A DNA stretch of 64,000 nt from Erythrobacter sp. KY5. Lineage in GTDB: Bacteria; Pseudomonadota; Alphaproteobacteria; Sphingomonadales; Sphingomonadaceae. A program made the position numbers and the translations under genes. The notes under the pieces were generated by a model. The model ran no database searches, was not told where the DNA came from, and saw only the letters and a program-made list of their open reading frames with translations. Where the stretch lies: NCBI RefSeq assembly GCF_003264115.1, contig NZ_CP021912.1:310001-374000 (forward strand), given 5' to 3'. The first letter of the stretch is position 1. Every line of letters begins with the position of its first letter. Below are positions 48,244 through 56,615 of this stretch, piece by piece.

Positions 48244-49062
48244 TCACAGCAGGAAGCGGCCTTCCACCACTGTCACACACGGCCCGCCAAGCCATGCGCG
48301 CTCGCCTTCCAGCCTGAGTGTCAGATCGCCTCCGCGCTCGCTTGCCTGATGCGCGGTGAAGGCATTGCGGCCCAGTTTCGCCGCCCAGTAGGGCGTGAGC
48401 GCTGCGTGGGCAGAGCCGGTCACACTGTCCTCATCGACCCCTCCACCCGGCACGAAGACGCGGCTTGCAATGTCACTCTTCTCGCCCGGTGCAGTAGCGA
48501 TGAACTGATCCGCGCCCAACTTCTCCAACCCGCGATTGTCGGGGGTAAGCGCGCGCACTTCCGCCTCGTTGCGGTAGAGCATGATGTTGTAGCCAAGCTC
48601 GGATCGGTGAATGCTCTGCGGCTCAGTCCCCATCAGCGCGGCAGCGTCCGGATGCTCGGCAGGTTCGGTCGCGATGGCCGGGAGGGCGAGCGCATAGCCC
48701 CCGCCATCGGCCACGCCATCGCGCCTTACTTCGAGGACGCCGGATTTGCGCGTGCGGAAGGTCACGCGATCCCTGCCCTTCCCCCATTCATGATGGGAGA
48801 GCAGCACATGTCCGCTCGCCAGCGTCGCATGGCCGCACAGCGCGATCTCGTAAGTCGGCGTGCACCAGCGCAGCTCCCAGTCGGCCTCTCCGCTGGCATC
48901 GGGAATGACGAATGCTGTCTCGGCGAACAGGTTCTCGCCCCCAATCGCCACAAGCATCTCGTCAGGCAGCCATTCGTCCATCACCATCACTGCGGCCTGG
49001 TTGCCGCCAAACGGCTTCGCGCTGAAGGCATCGACGTGCCAGTAGGGGATCGATTGAGTCAT
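48244..49062 (-). CDS. PhzF-family isomerase-like protein
   Basis: The 272-aa protein is of the PhzF/diaminopimelate-epimerase fold. Conserved features are VDAFSAKPFGGNQAAV, the catalytic glutamate in LFAETAFV, the CGHATLASGHVL loop and SVTGSAHAAL near the C-terminus. A phenazine cluster is absent, so the family name does not imply phenazine synthesis. It starts seven bases after pdxH. The ATG chosen excludes 20 extra residues lying within pdxH. Confidence 0.9.
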   Translation of the reverse strand: MTQSIPYWHVDAFSAKPFGGNQAAVMVMDEWLPDEMLVAIGGENLFAETAFVIPDASGEADWELRWCTPTYEIALCGHATLASGHVLLSHHEWGKGRDRVTFRTRKSGVLEVRRDGVADGGGYALALPAIATEPAEHPDAAALMGTEPQSIHRSELGYNIMLYRNEAEVRALTPDNRGLEKLGADQFIATAPGEKSDIASRVFVPGGGVDEDSVTGSAHAALTPYWAAKLGRNAFTAHQASERGGDLTLRLEGERAWLGGPCVTVVEGRFLL

Positions 49063-49069
49063 AGAGGTC

Positions 49070-49732
49070 TCACGGATAGAGGAGCGTGTCAGCCCATTTG
49101 AGCGCGTCGCCTGCGCCTTCAAGCGTGAACCGGCGGCGGTCGTGAAGGCGGTTGTCGCGGTCGATCCAGAACTCGATGGCCTCAGGCCGCAGCGTGAAGC
49201 CAGTCCAGTGATCGGGGCGCGGAACCTTGCCTTCCTGTTCGTGCTTTCCCCACAATTCCTGAACCCGGTCGAGGTAGTCCTGCCGCTCGGGCAGCGGGCG
49301 CGACTGGTCGCTCGCCGCGCTGCCGACCTGGCTTTTGTAAGGGCGCGAGTGGAAGTAGGCGTCGGCGCGCTCCGGTGTCACCTCGACCAGTGGCCCTTCG
49401 ATGCGGATCTGGCGGCGCAGGCTCTTCCAGTGGAACAGCAGGCTTGCATGCATGTTGGCGCGAATCTCCCCGCCCTTGCGGCTCTGGGCATTGGTGAAGA
49501 AGGTGAAGCCGCCACCGGGCGCCTCGTCCGCGCCGTGCCCTTTCAACAGCACCATGCGCACCGACGGCCTGCCATCAGGCGTCGCGGTCGCAAGCGCCAT
49601 CGCATTGGGATCGTTGGGCTCGCTGGCCTTTGCCTCGGCAAACCACTCATCGAACAGCGCATAGGGGTCCGCGCCTGCGGGGATCACGCTATCGGCCAGT
49701 TGCGCCTGATTGAGCGTTTCGGAAGTTCCCAT
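49070..49732 (-). CDS. pdxH: Pyridoxamine 5'-phosphate oxidase
   Basis: The 220-aa FMN enzyme oxidises pyridoxine or pyridoxamine phosphate to PLP. Key segments are NAMALATATPDGRPSVRMVL, FFTNAQSRKG and the C-terminal WTGFTLRPEAIEFW and RLHDRRRF. An upstream GTG would add four residues. It precedes phzF in a likely two-gene unit. Its product serves PLP enzymes such as the one at 17278. Confidence 0.96.
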   Translation of the reverse strand: MGTSETLNQAQLADSVIPAGADPYALFDEWFAEAKASEPNDPNAMALATATPDGRPSVRMVLLKGHGADEAPGGGFTFFTNAQSRKGGEIRANMHASLLFHWKSLRRQIRIEGPLVEVTPERADAYFHSRPYKSQVGSAASDQSRPLPERQDYLDRVQELWGKHEQEGKVPRPDHWTGFTLRPEAIEFWIDRDNRLHDRRRFTLEGAGDALKWADTLLYP

Positions 49733-49757
49733 TGATTTCAGCACCTTACTTGAGAAG

Positions 49758-49780
49758 TGGACCGCATGTTACACGGTCCA
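49758..49780. promoter_or_regulatory. Inverted repeat in the pdxH/J-protein divergent region
   Basis: TGGACCG and CGGTCCA form perfect 7-bp arms around a 9-base loop, 26 bases upstream of the pdxH start. Related TGTTAC or TGTCAC words recur twice within the next 60 bases. A regulator site or leader hairpin for pdxH is possible. The rest of 49781-49966 has no gene. Confidence 0.35.
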
Positions 49781-49966
49781 GGGGGAAAAGCCGCAAAGTG
49801 TTACTTTGCCAGCGAAAAGTGTCACCTTCGCCCGGATTGCAATATGTCGCGCGCATCCACATTTAACTTCAGCTATCTACGTTCCTGCGAGTAGGAAAGA
49901 CGAACATCTTCTCCAATTCCAACCTCTCGCTTGCACCTGCAAACCGTATCACCTAGCTAACACACG

Positions 49967-50977
49967 ATGTCCGATCCATATTCCACCCTTGGCGTGGCGC
50001 GCACTGCGTCTGAAAAAGAGATCAAGAGCGCGTATCGCAAGCTCGCCAAGGAATTCCATCCCGACCGCAATACGGACAACCCGAAAGCCGCCGAGAAGTT
50101 TTCTCAGGCGACCAAGGCGTATGATCTGCTTTCGGACAAGGACAAGCGCGCCCAGTTCGATCGCGGCGAAATCGACGCCGAAGGCAACCCGATGAACCCG
50201 TTTGCAGGCATGGGCGGCGGGCGCGCTGGCGGCTTTTCGCGCGGCGGTGCCTATGGCGGCTCATATGGAGCGGGGGCCGCGCGCGGCGGATATCGCGATC
50301 AGGAGTTTGGCGGCTTCGGCAACGAGGACATGGACCTTGGCGACCTGTTCGAAGGGCTTTTTGGAACCCGCGCTCGCCAGAATGAACCGCCCCCTCGGCG
50401 CAGTGGCTTCGGTGGCCGCCCGACCCCGCCGCCAAAGCGCGGCGCGGATATCCAGTATCGCCTCGCGGTTCCCTTCGTCGATGCAGCGACAGGGCGCGAC
50501 CAGCGCATTACGCTCGCCGATGGCAAGGCGATCAATCTCAAGCTGCCCGCCGGTGTCGAGGACGGCACGCAGATGCGATTGAAGGGCAAGGGACACGATG
50601 GGCCGGGCGGCAAGGGCGACGGGATCGTCATGGTCGAGATTGGCCCGCATCCCTTCTTCCGCCGCGATGGCGACAATATCCGAATGGACCTGCCGATCAC
50701 CCTCGACGAAGCGGTCAAGGGCGGCAAGGTCAAATGCCCGACCGTCGATGGCCCGGTCATGCTCACCTTGAAGCCGGGCGCAAATGGCGGCACGGTGATG
50801 CGGCTTTCCGGCAAGGGCTGGACCAGGAAAAGCGGCAGCGGCAAGGATGGCAAGCCTGCACGCGGCGACCAGCTGGTCACGCTCGAGATTCAGATGCCGG
50901 AGGATCTGGACGGCCTTAGCGAACGACTTGGCGATTGGGTCGACCCGGCGAAACCGCGCGATAAATTCGGGCTTTAA
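49967..50977 (+). CDS. CbpA-type DnaJ homologue (J-domain co-chaperone)
   Basis: The 336-aa protein has an N-terminal J domain with HPD at residues 31-33, which stimulates Hsp70 ATPase. A Gly/Phe-rich linker follows at about 75-115. The DnaJ C-terminal substrate domains are present ([14 protein letters not shown], then [18 protein letters not shown]). The CxxCxGxG zinc fingers of true DnaJ are missing, so it belongs to the CbpA/DjlA-like class B group. Confidence 0.92.
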   Translation: MSDPYSTLGVARTASEKEIKSAYRKLAKEFHPDRNTDNPKAAEKFSQATKAYDLLSDKDKRAQFDRGEIDAEGNPMNPFAGMGGGRAGGFSRGGAYGGSYGAGAARGGYRDQEFGGFGNEDMDLGDLFEGLFGTRARQNEPPPRRSGFGGRPTPPPKRGADIQYRLAVPFVDAATGRDQRITLADGKAINLKLPAGVEDGTQMRLKGKGHDGPGGKGDGIVMVEIGPHPFFRRDGDNIRMDLPITLDEAVKGGKVKCPTVDGPVMLTLKPGANGGTVMRLSGKGWTRKSGSGKDGKPARGDQLVTLEIQMPEDLDGLSERLGDWVDPAKPRDKFGL

Positions 50978-51004
50978 GGCCCAAGGGCGAAAGGCGAAGC
51001 ATTC

Positions 51005-52108
51005 GTGACGATGCGCCCCGAGCAATTGCAGGTCTATGACGATCCGTGGAGCGGGCCGGAAGTCCGCTCGCTCTCGCCCGAAGCCCGCCGCGCGCGCGCA
51101 CTCGAACGCCAGGCATTCTTCTCCGATCCCGGCGAACCTGCGGCCCGCCAGCCGGGCATCTTCTGGTTCATCCTGCACCATGTCGGGCCGGGCACCCGCA
51201 TCTACGAAACCGTTCGCCGCACGCTGGCCGGTACGTGGCAGGACGGCTTTATTCACGCAGGCAACCTTGCCTATCTTTCGATGCTGGCGATCTTCCCCTT
51301 CTTCATTCTCGGCTCGGCGCTGTTCGAACTGTTCGGCGGGCGCGATCTTGCCGTTTCCATGGTGCAGACCGTGGTCGCGGGCCTGCCGCCAAGCGCTGCG
51401 CAGGTGATCGCGCCGGTGGCAGAGGACGTGGTCTATGCGCGGACGGGCTGGCTCTTGTGGTTCGGTGCCGCGGTTGCCTTGTGGACCGTCTCCAGCCTGA
51501 TCGAATCGATCCGCGATATCCTTCGCCGCGCATACGGCACCCGCGCGCGCCATTCCTTTGTGCGATATCGCCTGCTGTCTGCCGGACTCATCCTTGGCGC
51601 GGTGGTGGTGCTGATGGCCTCGCTGTTCGCGCAGGTGATGATCGGAACCGCACAGGTCGTCATCATGGAGCGCTTTCCCCAGCTGCTCGAAGCGCTTGGA
51701 ACCTTGCGCCTGTCGCGCATCGTGCCCGCCGCCGGCCTGATGCTGTCGCTGTACCTGTTGTTCTATACGCTGACGCCGACCGAATACCGCGGGCGGGTCT
51801 ATCCCAAATGGCCCGGCGCGCTGTTCACCGCCGTCTGGTGGTTCGGCGTCACCATCGCCCTGCCGCCGATCCTGCGCGGCTTTTTTACCTACGACCTGAC
51901 TTATGGCAGCATGGCGGGGATCATCATCGCGCTGTTCTTTTTCTGGCTCGTTGGCCTTGGCCTCGTTATCGGGGCAGAACTGAACGCGGCGCTGGCTGAA
52001 CCGGAAAAGGACAGCTCAATCGTGCCGGCCGATGCGGCAAGGCCCGATGCGGGCTCGCAGATCGGCGCAGGCCTTGCGAAGACAGGCGCGCATGGAAGGC
52101 CCGAATAA
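51005..52108 (+). CDS. YihY/BrkB family integral membrane protein
   Basis: The 367-aa protein has about 55 cytoplasmic residues, then six hydrophobic segments. The motifs HAGNLAYLSMLAIFPFFIL, WTVSSLIESIRDILRRAYGT and LTYGSMAGIIIALFFFWLVG are typical of the YihY family, once annotated as virulence factor BrkB or RNase BN. Its function is unresolved. It begins with GTG 27 bases after the J-protein gene; an ATG two codons later is an alternative. Confidence 0.9.
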   Translation: MTMRPEQLQVYDDPWSGPEVRSLSPEARRARALERQAFFSDPGEPAARQPGIFWFILHHVGPGTRIYETVRRTLAGTWQDGFIHAGNLAYLSMLAIFPFFILGSALFELFGGRDLAVSMVQTVVAGLPPSAAQVIAPVAEDVVYARTGWLLWFGAAVALWTVSSLIESIRDILRRAYGTRARHSFVRYRLLSAGLILGAVVVLMASLFAQVMIGTAQVVIMERFPQLLEALGTLRLSRIVPAAGLMLSLYLLFYTLTPTEYRGRVYPKWPGALFTAVWWFGVTIALPPILRGFFTYDLTYGSMAGIIIALFFFWLVGLGLVIGAELNAALAEPEKDSSIVPADAARPDAGSQIGAGLAKTGAHGRPE

Positions 52109-52131
52109 GGGCGACGAAAGGGAGTACGAAG

Positions 52132-52944
52132 ATGTCGGGTCAAGGGCTGATGCAGGGCAAACGCGGGCTGATCATGGGGCTTGCGAATGACAAGTCGCTT
52201 GCCTGGGGCATTGCAAAGCAGCTTGCCGAACAGGGCGCGCAGCTGGCTTTCTCCTATCAGGGAGAGGCGCTGCTGAAGCGCGTGAAGCCGCTGGCGCAGC
52301 AGCTTGGCAGCGACATCACGATCCCTTGCGATGTATCGGACATGGCCTCGCTCGATACAGCGTTCGACGAGCTCAAGAAGCACTGGGACACGCTCGACTT
52401 CGTCGTCCACGCCATCGGCTTTTCCGACAAGAATGAACTGCGCGGCAAGTATGTCGATACCAGCCTCGATAATTTCCTGATGACGATGAACATCTCGGCC
52501 TATTCGCTGGTCGCCGTGACCAAGCGCGCGGCCGAGATGATGCCAGAAAGCGGCGGCTCAATCGTGACGCTGACCTATTACGGCGCGGAAAAGGTCATGC
52601 CGCATTACAACGTCATGGGCGTTGCCAAGGCTGCGCTGGAGACGAGCGTGCGCTATCTCGCCAACGATCTTGGCTCCTCGGGCATTCGCGTCAACGCGAT
52701 CAGTGCAGGGCCAGTAAAGACGCTGGCGGCGAGCGGGATTGGCGATTTCCGCTACATCCTCAAGTGGAATGAGCTCAACGCCCCGCTTCGCCGCAACATC
52801 ACGCTCGATGACGTGGGCGGCGCTGGCCTCTATTTCCTTTCCGACCTGTCCTCAGGCGTCACGGGAGAGGTTCATCACGTCGATGCGGGCTACCACCTTG
52901 TCGGCATGAAGCAGGTCGACGCGCCCGACATCGCGGTATCCTAA
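52132..52944 (+). CDS. fabI: Enoyl-[acyl-carrier-protein] reductase (NADH)
   Basis: The 270-aa SDR-fold enzyme completes each fatty-acid elongation cycle and is the triclosan target. GLANDKSLAWGIAKQLAEQG is the cofactor loop of FabI. The catalytic Tyr-x6-Lys is YNVMGVAK, and ISAGPVKTLAASGI is standard. It lies 23 bases after the BrkB-type gene and 23 before the polysaccharide-locus SDR. Confidence 0.96.
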   Translation: MSGQGLMQGKRGLIMGLANDKSLAWGIAKQLAEQGAQLAFSYQGEALLKRVKPLAQQLGSDITIPCDVSDMASLDTAFDELKKHWDTLDFVVHAIGFSDKNELRGKYVDTSLDNFLMTMNISAYSLVAVTKRAAEMMPESGGSIVTLTYYGAEKVMPHYNVMGVAKAALETSVRYLANDLGSSGIRVNAISAGPVKTLAASGIGDFRYILKWNELNAPLRRNITLDDVGGAGLYFLSDLSSGVTGEVHHVDAGYHLVGMKQVDAPDIAVS

Positions 52945-52967
52945 GCGACAAGCGGCCGACACCCGGC

Positions 52968-53885
52968 ATGCGGCTGTTGGTGACGGGGGCAAGCGGCTTT
53001 CTCGGCCGCGCTGTCGTGGCGAGCGGGGCAGAGGCTGGACATCACATGATCGCTGCCAGCCGTGCGGGGTCGTCTGTGCCGGGGGGTGGCGAGGTGCAGG
53101 CTTGCGGCGATCTGCTGTCAGGGCCGCAGCTCGATTTCTCGCGCGTCGATGTGGTGATCCATTGCGCGGCGAGGGTCCACATCCTCAAACGCGAGGATCC
53201 TGCCAGGGCGCAGGCCGCTTTTCACGCGATGAATGCTCAGCTTCCGGTCAGGCTGGCCAAAGCCGCGCGCGAGGCCGGGGTGCGCCGGTTCATGCAGGTA
53301 AGCTCGGTCGCAGCCATCGCCAGTGCTACCGCGCCGGGAGAAGTGCTCGACGATAACAGCAAGCCCTCCCCCACCACGCGTTACGGCGCCGCCAAACTCG
53401 CGGCGGATACAGCGCTTGGCGAGCTGGTAAGCGGCAATTTTTCAGTCGTTTCGCTGCGTCCACCAGCGATTTATGGCCCCGGGGTCGGCGCGTGGTTTGC
53501 AATGATTGCGCGCGCGGCACGGTTTGGCGTCCCTTTGCCCATTGGCCGATTCGACAATGCGCGCAGCATCGCATTCGTCGGCAATATCGCCGATGCCATC
53601 ATCGCAGGTGCCGGGTCCCACCAGAACGGATCATTTATCCTGACCGACAGCCCCCCGATCAGCGTAAGCGCGCTCTATCGCTCCCTCACCGCACTCAGCG
53701 GCTGGTCCGGGCGCGTGTGGCATTGGCCGCGTCCGCTGGTCGAACCGCTGGCGCGCGGCGCGCTGGGCGACAGGGCAAGCAGCCTGCTCGGCAATGCCGC
53801 TTTCGACGGTTCGCGGTTTGCTCGCACTTTCGAGTGGGAACCGCGAATAAACATGGATGAGGCGCTTTCGCTGAGCTTCGCCTGA
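52968..53885 (+). CDS. NAD-dependent sugar-nucleotide epimerase/reductase (WreQ/WbpV-like SDR)
   Basis: The 305-aa extended SDR has VTGASGFLGRAVV at the start, VSSVAAIAS as the serine strand, YGAAK as the catalytic Tyr-x3-Lys and RPPAIYGPGVGAWF. It is closest in style to 4-reductases/4-epimerases such as WreQ of Rhizobium etli and WbpV of Pseudomonas. Followed by a small phosphoglycosyl transferase and a FlaA1-type dehydratase, it is likely to reduce the 4-keto sugar that the dehydratase makes. Epimerase activity is the alternative. Confidence 0.82.
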   Translation: MRLLVTGASGFLGRAVVASGAEAGHHMIAASRAGSSVPGGGEVQACGDLLSGPQLDFSRVDVVIHCAARVHILKREDPARAQAAFHAMNAQLPVRLAKAAREAGVRRFMQVSSVAAIASATAPGEVLDDNSKPSPTTRYGAAKLAADTALGELVSGNFSVVSLRPPAIYGPGVGAWFAMIARAARFGVPLPIGRFDNARSIAFVGNIADAIIAGAGSHQNGSFILTDSPPISVSALYRSLTALSGWSGRVWHWPRPLVEPLARGALGDRASSLLGNAAFDGSRFARTFEWEPRINMDEALSLSFA

Positions 53886-53926
53886 TTGCCGGGCGCCGCG
53901 GGCGTCAGAGGCAAAAAGGTAAAGAA

Positions 53927-54487
53927 ATGAAGCGCTTGCTGGATTTTACCATCGCTGCGACCGGCCTGATCCTGCTCGCGCCGCTGATGGGCCTGATCGC
54001 AATTGCAATCCGGATCGATTCGCCCGGACCCGCGCTTTTCTGGTCGCAGCGTTTCGGGCGCGGCGCTCAGCTGTTCGCCATGCCCAAGTTTCGAACCATG
54101 CGAACCGATGCGCCGCAGCTACCAACCCATTTGGTTAAGGACAGCGCCAGCCTTCTGACCGGGATCGGAGGGTTTCTGCGGACCACCAGCCTTGATGAAT
54201 TGCCTCAGCTTTGGAGCGTTCTTGTCGGGGACATGAGCCTTGTCGGCCCGCGCCCGGCCCTGTTCAATCAGGCCGATCTCATTGAAATGCGTAGAGAAAA
54301 TGGCTCACACACCCTTACTCCGGGCATCACCGGATGGGCGCAGGTCAACGGGCGCGACGTTTTGACACTCCAGAGCAAGGTCGCTCTAGATGGCGAATAT
54401 CACAGGCGTCAGAGCCTGCTGTTCGATTGTCGCATACTGGCTCTGACATTCGTCAAGGTGGTTCGCGCCGACAGCATCCAGCATTAG
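53927..54487 (+). CDS. Small phosphoglycosyl transferase (PglC/WreU-type sugar transferase)
   Basis: The 186-aa monotopic enzyme has one re-entrant N-terminal helix (LLDFTIAATGLILLAPLMGL). The cluster KFRTM, the catalytic Asp-Glu in SLDELPQLW and GDMSLVGPRPAL follow. It transfers a sugar-1-phosphate from a UDP-sugar to undecaprenyl phosphate and so starts repeat-unit assembly. The absence of the long WcaJ-type N-terminal helices fits the minimal class. Neighbouring genes suggest a QuiNAc- or diNAcBac-type sugar. Confidence 0.9.
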   Translation: MKRLLDFTIAATGLILLAPLMGLIAIAIRIDSPGPALFWSQRFGRGAQLFAMPKFRTMRTDAPQLPTHLVKDSASLLTGIGGFLRTTSLDELPQLWSVLVGDMSLVGPRPALFNQADLIEMRRENGSHTLTPGITGWAQVNGRDVLTLQSKVALDGEYHRRQSLLFDCRILALTFVKVVRADSIQH

Positions 54488-54527
54488 GCACGGGCGAATC
54501 CACCCTGACTTGAAAGGGGGGCATATC

Positions 54528-56606
54528 ATGCACAGCGTTGCAAGGACGGGAGAGATAGGCACGGCGCTTGAAAGGCGCCTGTCGGGATGTGTCGATTTCG
54601 CCGTCGGCCTTGCCGCTGGTTCCATCGCCTGGCCCCGGCGGATCAAGCGGCTGGCGGTCATGACCCTCGATTTATGCCTCATCGCGCTCGCGGTGTGGGT
54701 CGCGTTTTCTCTGAGGCTCGGAGAATTTCACACTCCCGGCACTGGCTTTGCAATCCTGACGGTCGCGATGACCGGCCTGTGGTTCCCGATCGCCCTGCGG
54801 CGCGGCACCTATCGCTCGATCTTCCGCTTTGCAGGGCGCGGGGCCATCGTCTCGCTGCTGGTGTCCACGATACTCGTCACCCTGCCGCTGATCGCAGGCT
54901 TCATGCTTGTGGCGCACGATGGCATCCCGCGCACTCTCGCAATCCTTGCACCGCTCGTATTCTTCATGGCCGTCACGCTCTCGCGGATTGTCGGGCGCTA
55001 CGTGATGGTCGACCTGTTGAGCGCGCGATCAGGCGATGTGAACATCAAACGCGTCGTGATTTACGGCGCGGGCGCGACCGGGCAGCGCCTTGCCGCATCG
55101 CTCGCTGCCGAGGCTGGCATGCGGGTGGTGGGATTTGTCGACGACGATCCTGCCAAGGACGGACATTTCCTCGACGGTGCGCGCGTGCATCACTCTTCGC
55201 AGACCAGTGCACTGGTCGAACGACTGGGCGTCACGGACATCGTTATCGCGATCACCGCCATCAGTTCTGCGCGCCGCAAACACATCATCGCGGCGCTCGA
55301 ACCGATGAGCGTGAACGTGCAGACGCTGCCGCCCATGCGCGAAGTGATCGACGGGCGGATCTCCGCCGCCACTTTGCGCCCTGTCGCGATCGAGGATTTG
55401 CTGGGCCGCGCGGTCGTTCCCGAGCATGGCGACCTGTTATCGCGCGAGATTACCGGGAAGCTTGTGATGGTCACGGGCGCAGGCGGGTCGATCGGTTCGG
55501 AAATCTGCCGCCAGATCCTCGCTCAGCGCCCGGCGGCGCTGGTGTTGGTCGAAGCGAACGAATTCGCGCTCTTTTCCATCGGGTGCGAGCTTGAGGCAGG
55601 GCTTGCAACCCTTGATCCGGGAAGCCGCCCGACCCTGTACCAAAGGCTGGCCGATGTCTCGTTGCCGGGCGCGGTAGAACGTTTGTTTGCCGAGTTTACG
55701 CCCTACGCGATCTTTCACGCGGCGGCTTACAAGCATGTCCCGCTGGTCGAGGAAAACGTCCTTGAGGCGGTGCGAAACAATGTCCTTGCAACGCGCCTCA
55801 TGGCCGATGCGGCACAGCGACACGGCGTGCGCCGTTTCGTCCTCATCAGCACCGACAAGGCCGTGCGCCCGCCCAACGTCATGGGCGCAAGCAAGCGATT
55901 GTGCGAAGTGGTCCTTCAGGACCTCTCCCGTCGCTGCGGCGCGGCGACTTTCGCAATCGTTCGCTTCGGCAATGTCCTGGGGTCGAGCGGATCGGTCGTC
56001 CCGACATTTCAGCGCCAGATCGAAGCTGGCGGCCCGGTAACGGTCACCGACCGCGAAGTGACCCGCTATTTCATGACCATTTTCGAAGCTGCCCAGCTCG
56101 TGATCCAGGCTGGTGCGATGGCGCGGGGTGGGGAGATCTTTCTGCTCGACATGGGTGAGCCGGTCAGGATCTGGGATCTTGCGCATTCGATGGTGCGGCT
56201 TTCGGGTCTGTCGGTCCGCGATGCCTCGAACCCTGCCGGAGACATCGCGATCATCGAAAGCGGTTTGCGACCCGGCGAAAAACTGTTCGAGGAATTGCTG
56301 ATCGACGCAGCCGCCGCAGAGACCGAACACCCTCGCATCATGCAGGGCGCAGACAGCGCCCCTCCCGCTGCGATGGTCGCGCAGGTGCTTTCCCAGATCG
56401 AAACCGCTATCGCCAGAGACGATGTGGGCGCCTGCAAGCGTGCGCTGCGAAGTGTGGCGCCAAGCTTGCGGCTTTCTGCGCAAGAGAAAGTGGTGCGCTC
56501 GCGGCCCTATTCGCGTCCGATGGTGAAAAGGCTCGAAAGCGGCTCTGTGCGCAAGGCTGAACAGCGCATCTTTCCCGCGCCCAGCCAACAGCCAACGCAG
56601 GCCTAG
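54528..56606 (+). CDS. FlaA1/WbpM-type nucleoside-diphosphate-sugar 4,6-dehydratase
   Basis: The 692-aa protein has four N-terminal membrane helices (residues 40-165), a first Rossmann domain (VVIYGAGATGQRLAASL) and a second SDR catalytic domain (VTGAGGSIGSEICRQIL). STDKAVRPPNVMGASKR carries Met where most SDRs have the catalytic Tyr, as in WbpM-type dehydratases. It converts UDP-GlcNAc to a 4-keto-6-deoxy sugar. The ATG follows a GGGGGG-containing element; a TTG six codons earlier is less likely. Confidence 0.92.
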   Translation: MHSVARTGEIGTALERRLSGCVDFAVGLAAGSIAWPRRIKRLAVMTLDLCLIALAVWVAFSLRLGEFHTPGTGFAILTVAMTGLWFPIALRRGTYRSIFRFAGRGAIVSLLVSTILVTLPLIAGFMLVAHDGIPRTLAILAPLVFFMAVTLSRIVGRYVMVDLLSARSGDVNIKRVVIYGAGATGQRLAASLAAEAGMRVVGFVDDDPAKDGHFLDGARVHHSSQTSALVERLGVTDIVIAITAISSARRKHIIAALEPMSVNVQTLPPMREVIDGRISAATLRPVAIEDLLGRAVVPEHGDLLSREITGKLVMVTGAGGSIGSEICRQILAQRPAALVLVEANEFALFSIGCELEAGLATLDPGSRPTLYQRLADVSLPGAVERLFAEFTPYAIFHAAAYKHVPLVEENVLEAVRNNVLATRLMADAAQRHGVRRFVLISTDKAVRPPNVMGASKRLCEVVLQDLSRRCGAATFAIVRFGNVLGSSGSVVPTFQRQIEAGGPVTVTDREVTRYFMTIFEAAQLVIQAGAMARGGEIFLLDMGEPVRIWDLAHSMVRLSGLSVRDASNPAGDIAIIESGLRPGEKLFEELLIDAAAAETEHPRIMQGADSAPPAAMVAQVLSQIETAIARDDVGACKRALRSVAPSLRLSAQEKVVRSRPYSRPMVKRLESGSVRKAEQRIFPAPSQQPTQA

Positions 56607-56615
56607 GAGCTGGGC

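Noticed and set aside
48244-49062. PhzF homologue as evidence for phenazine synthesis
   Set aside because: No other phz gene is present, and most PhzF-fold proteins have unrelated or unknown roles.
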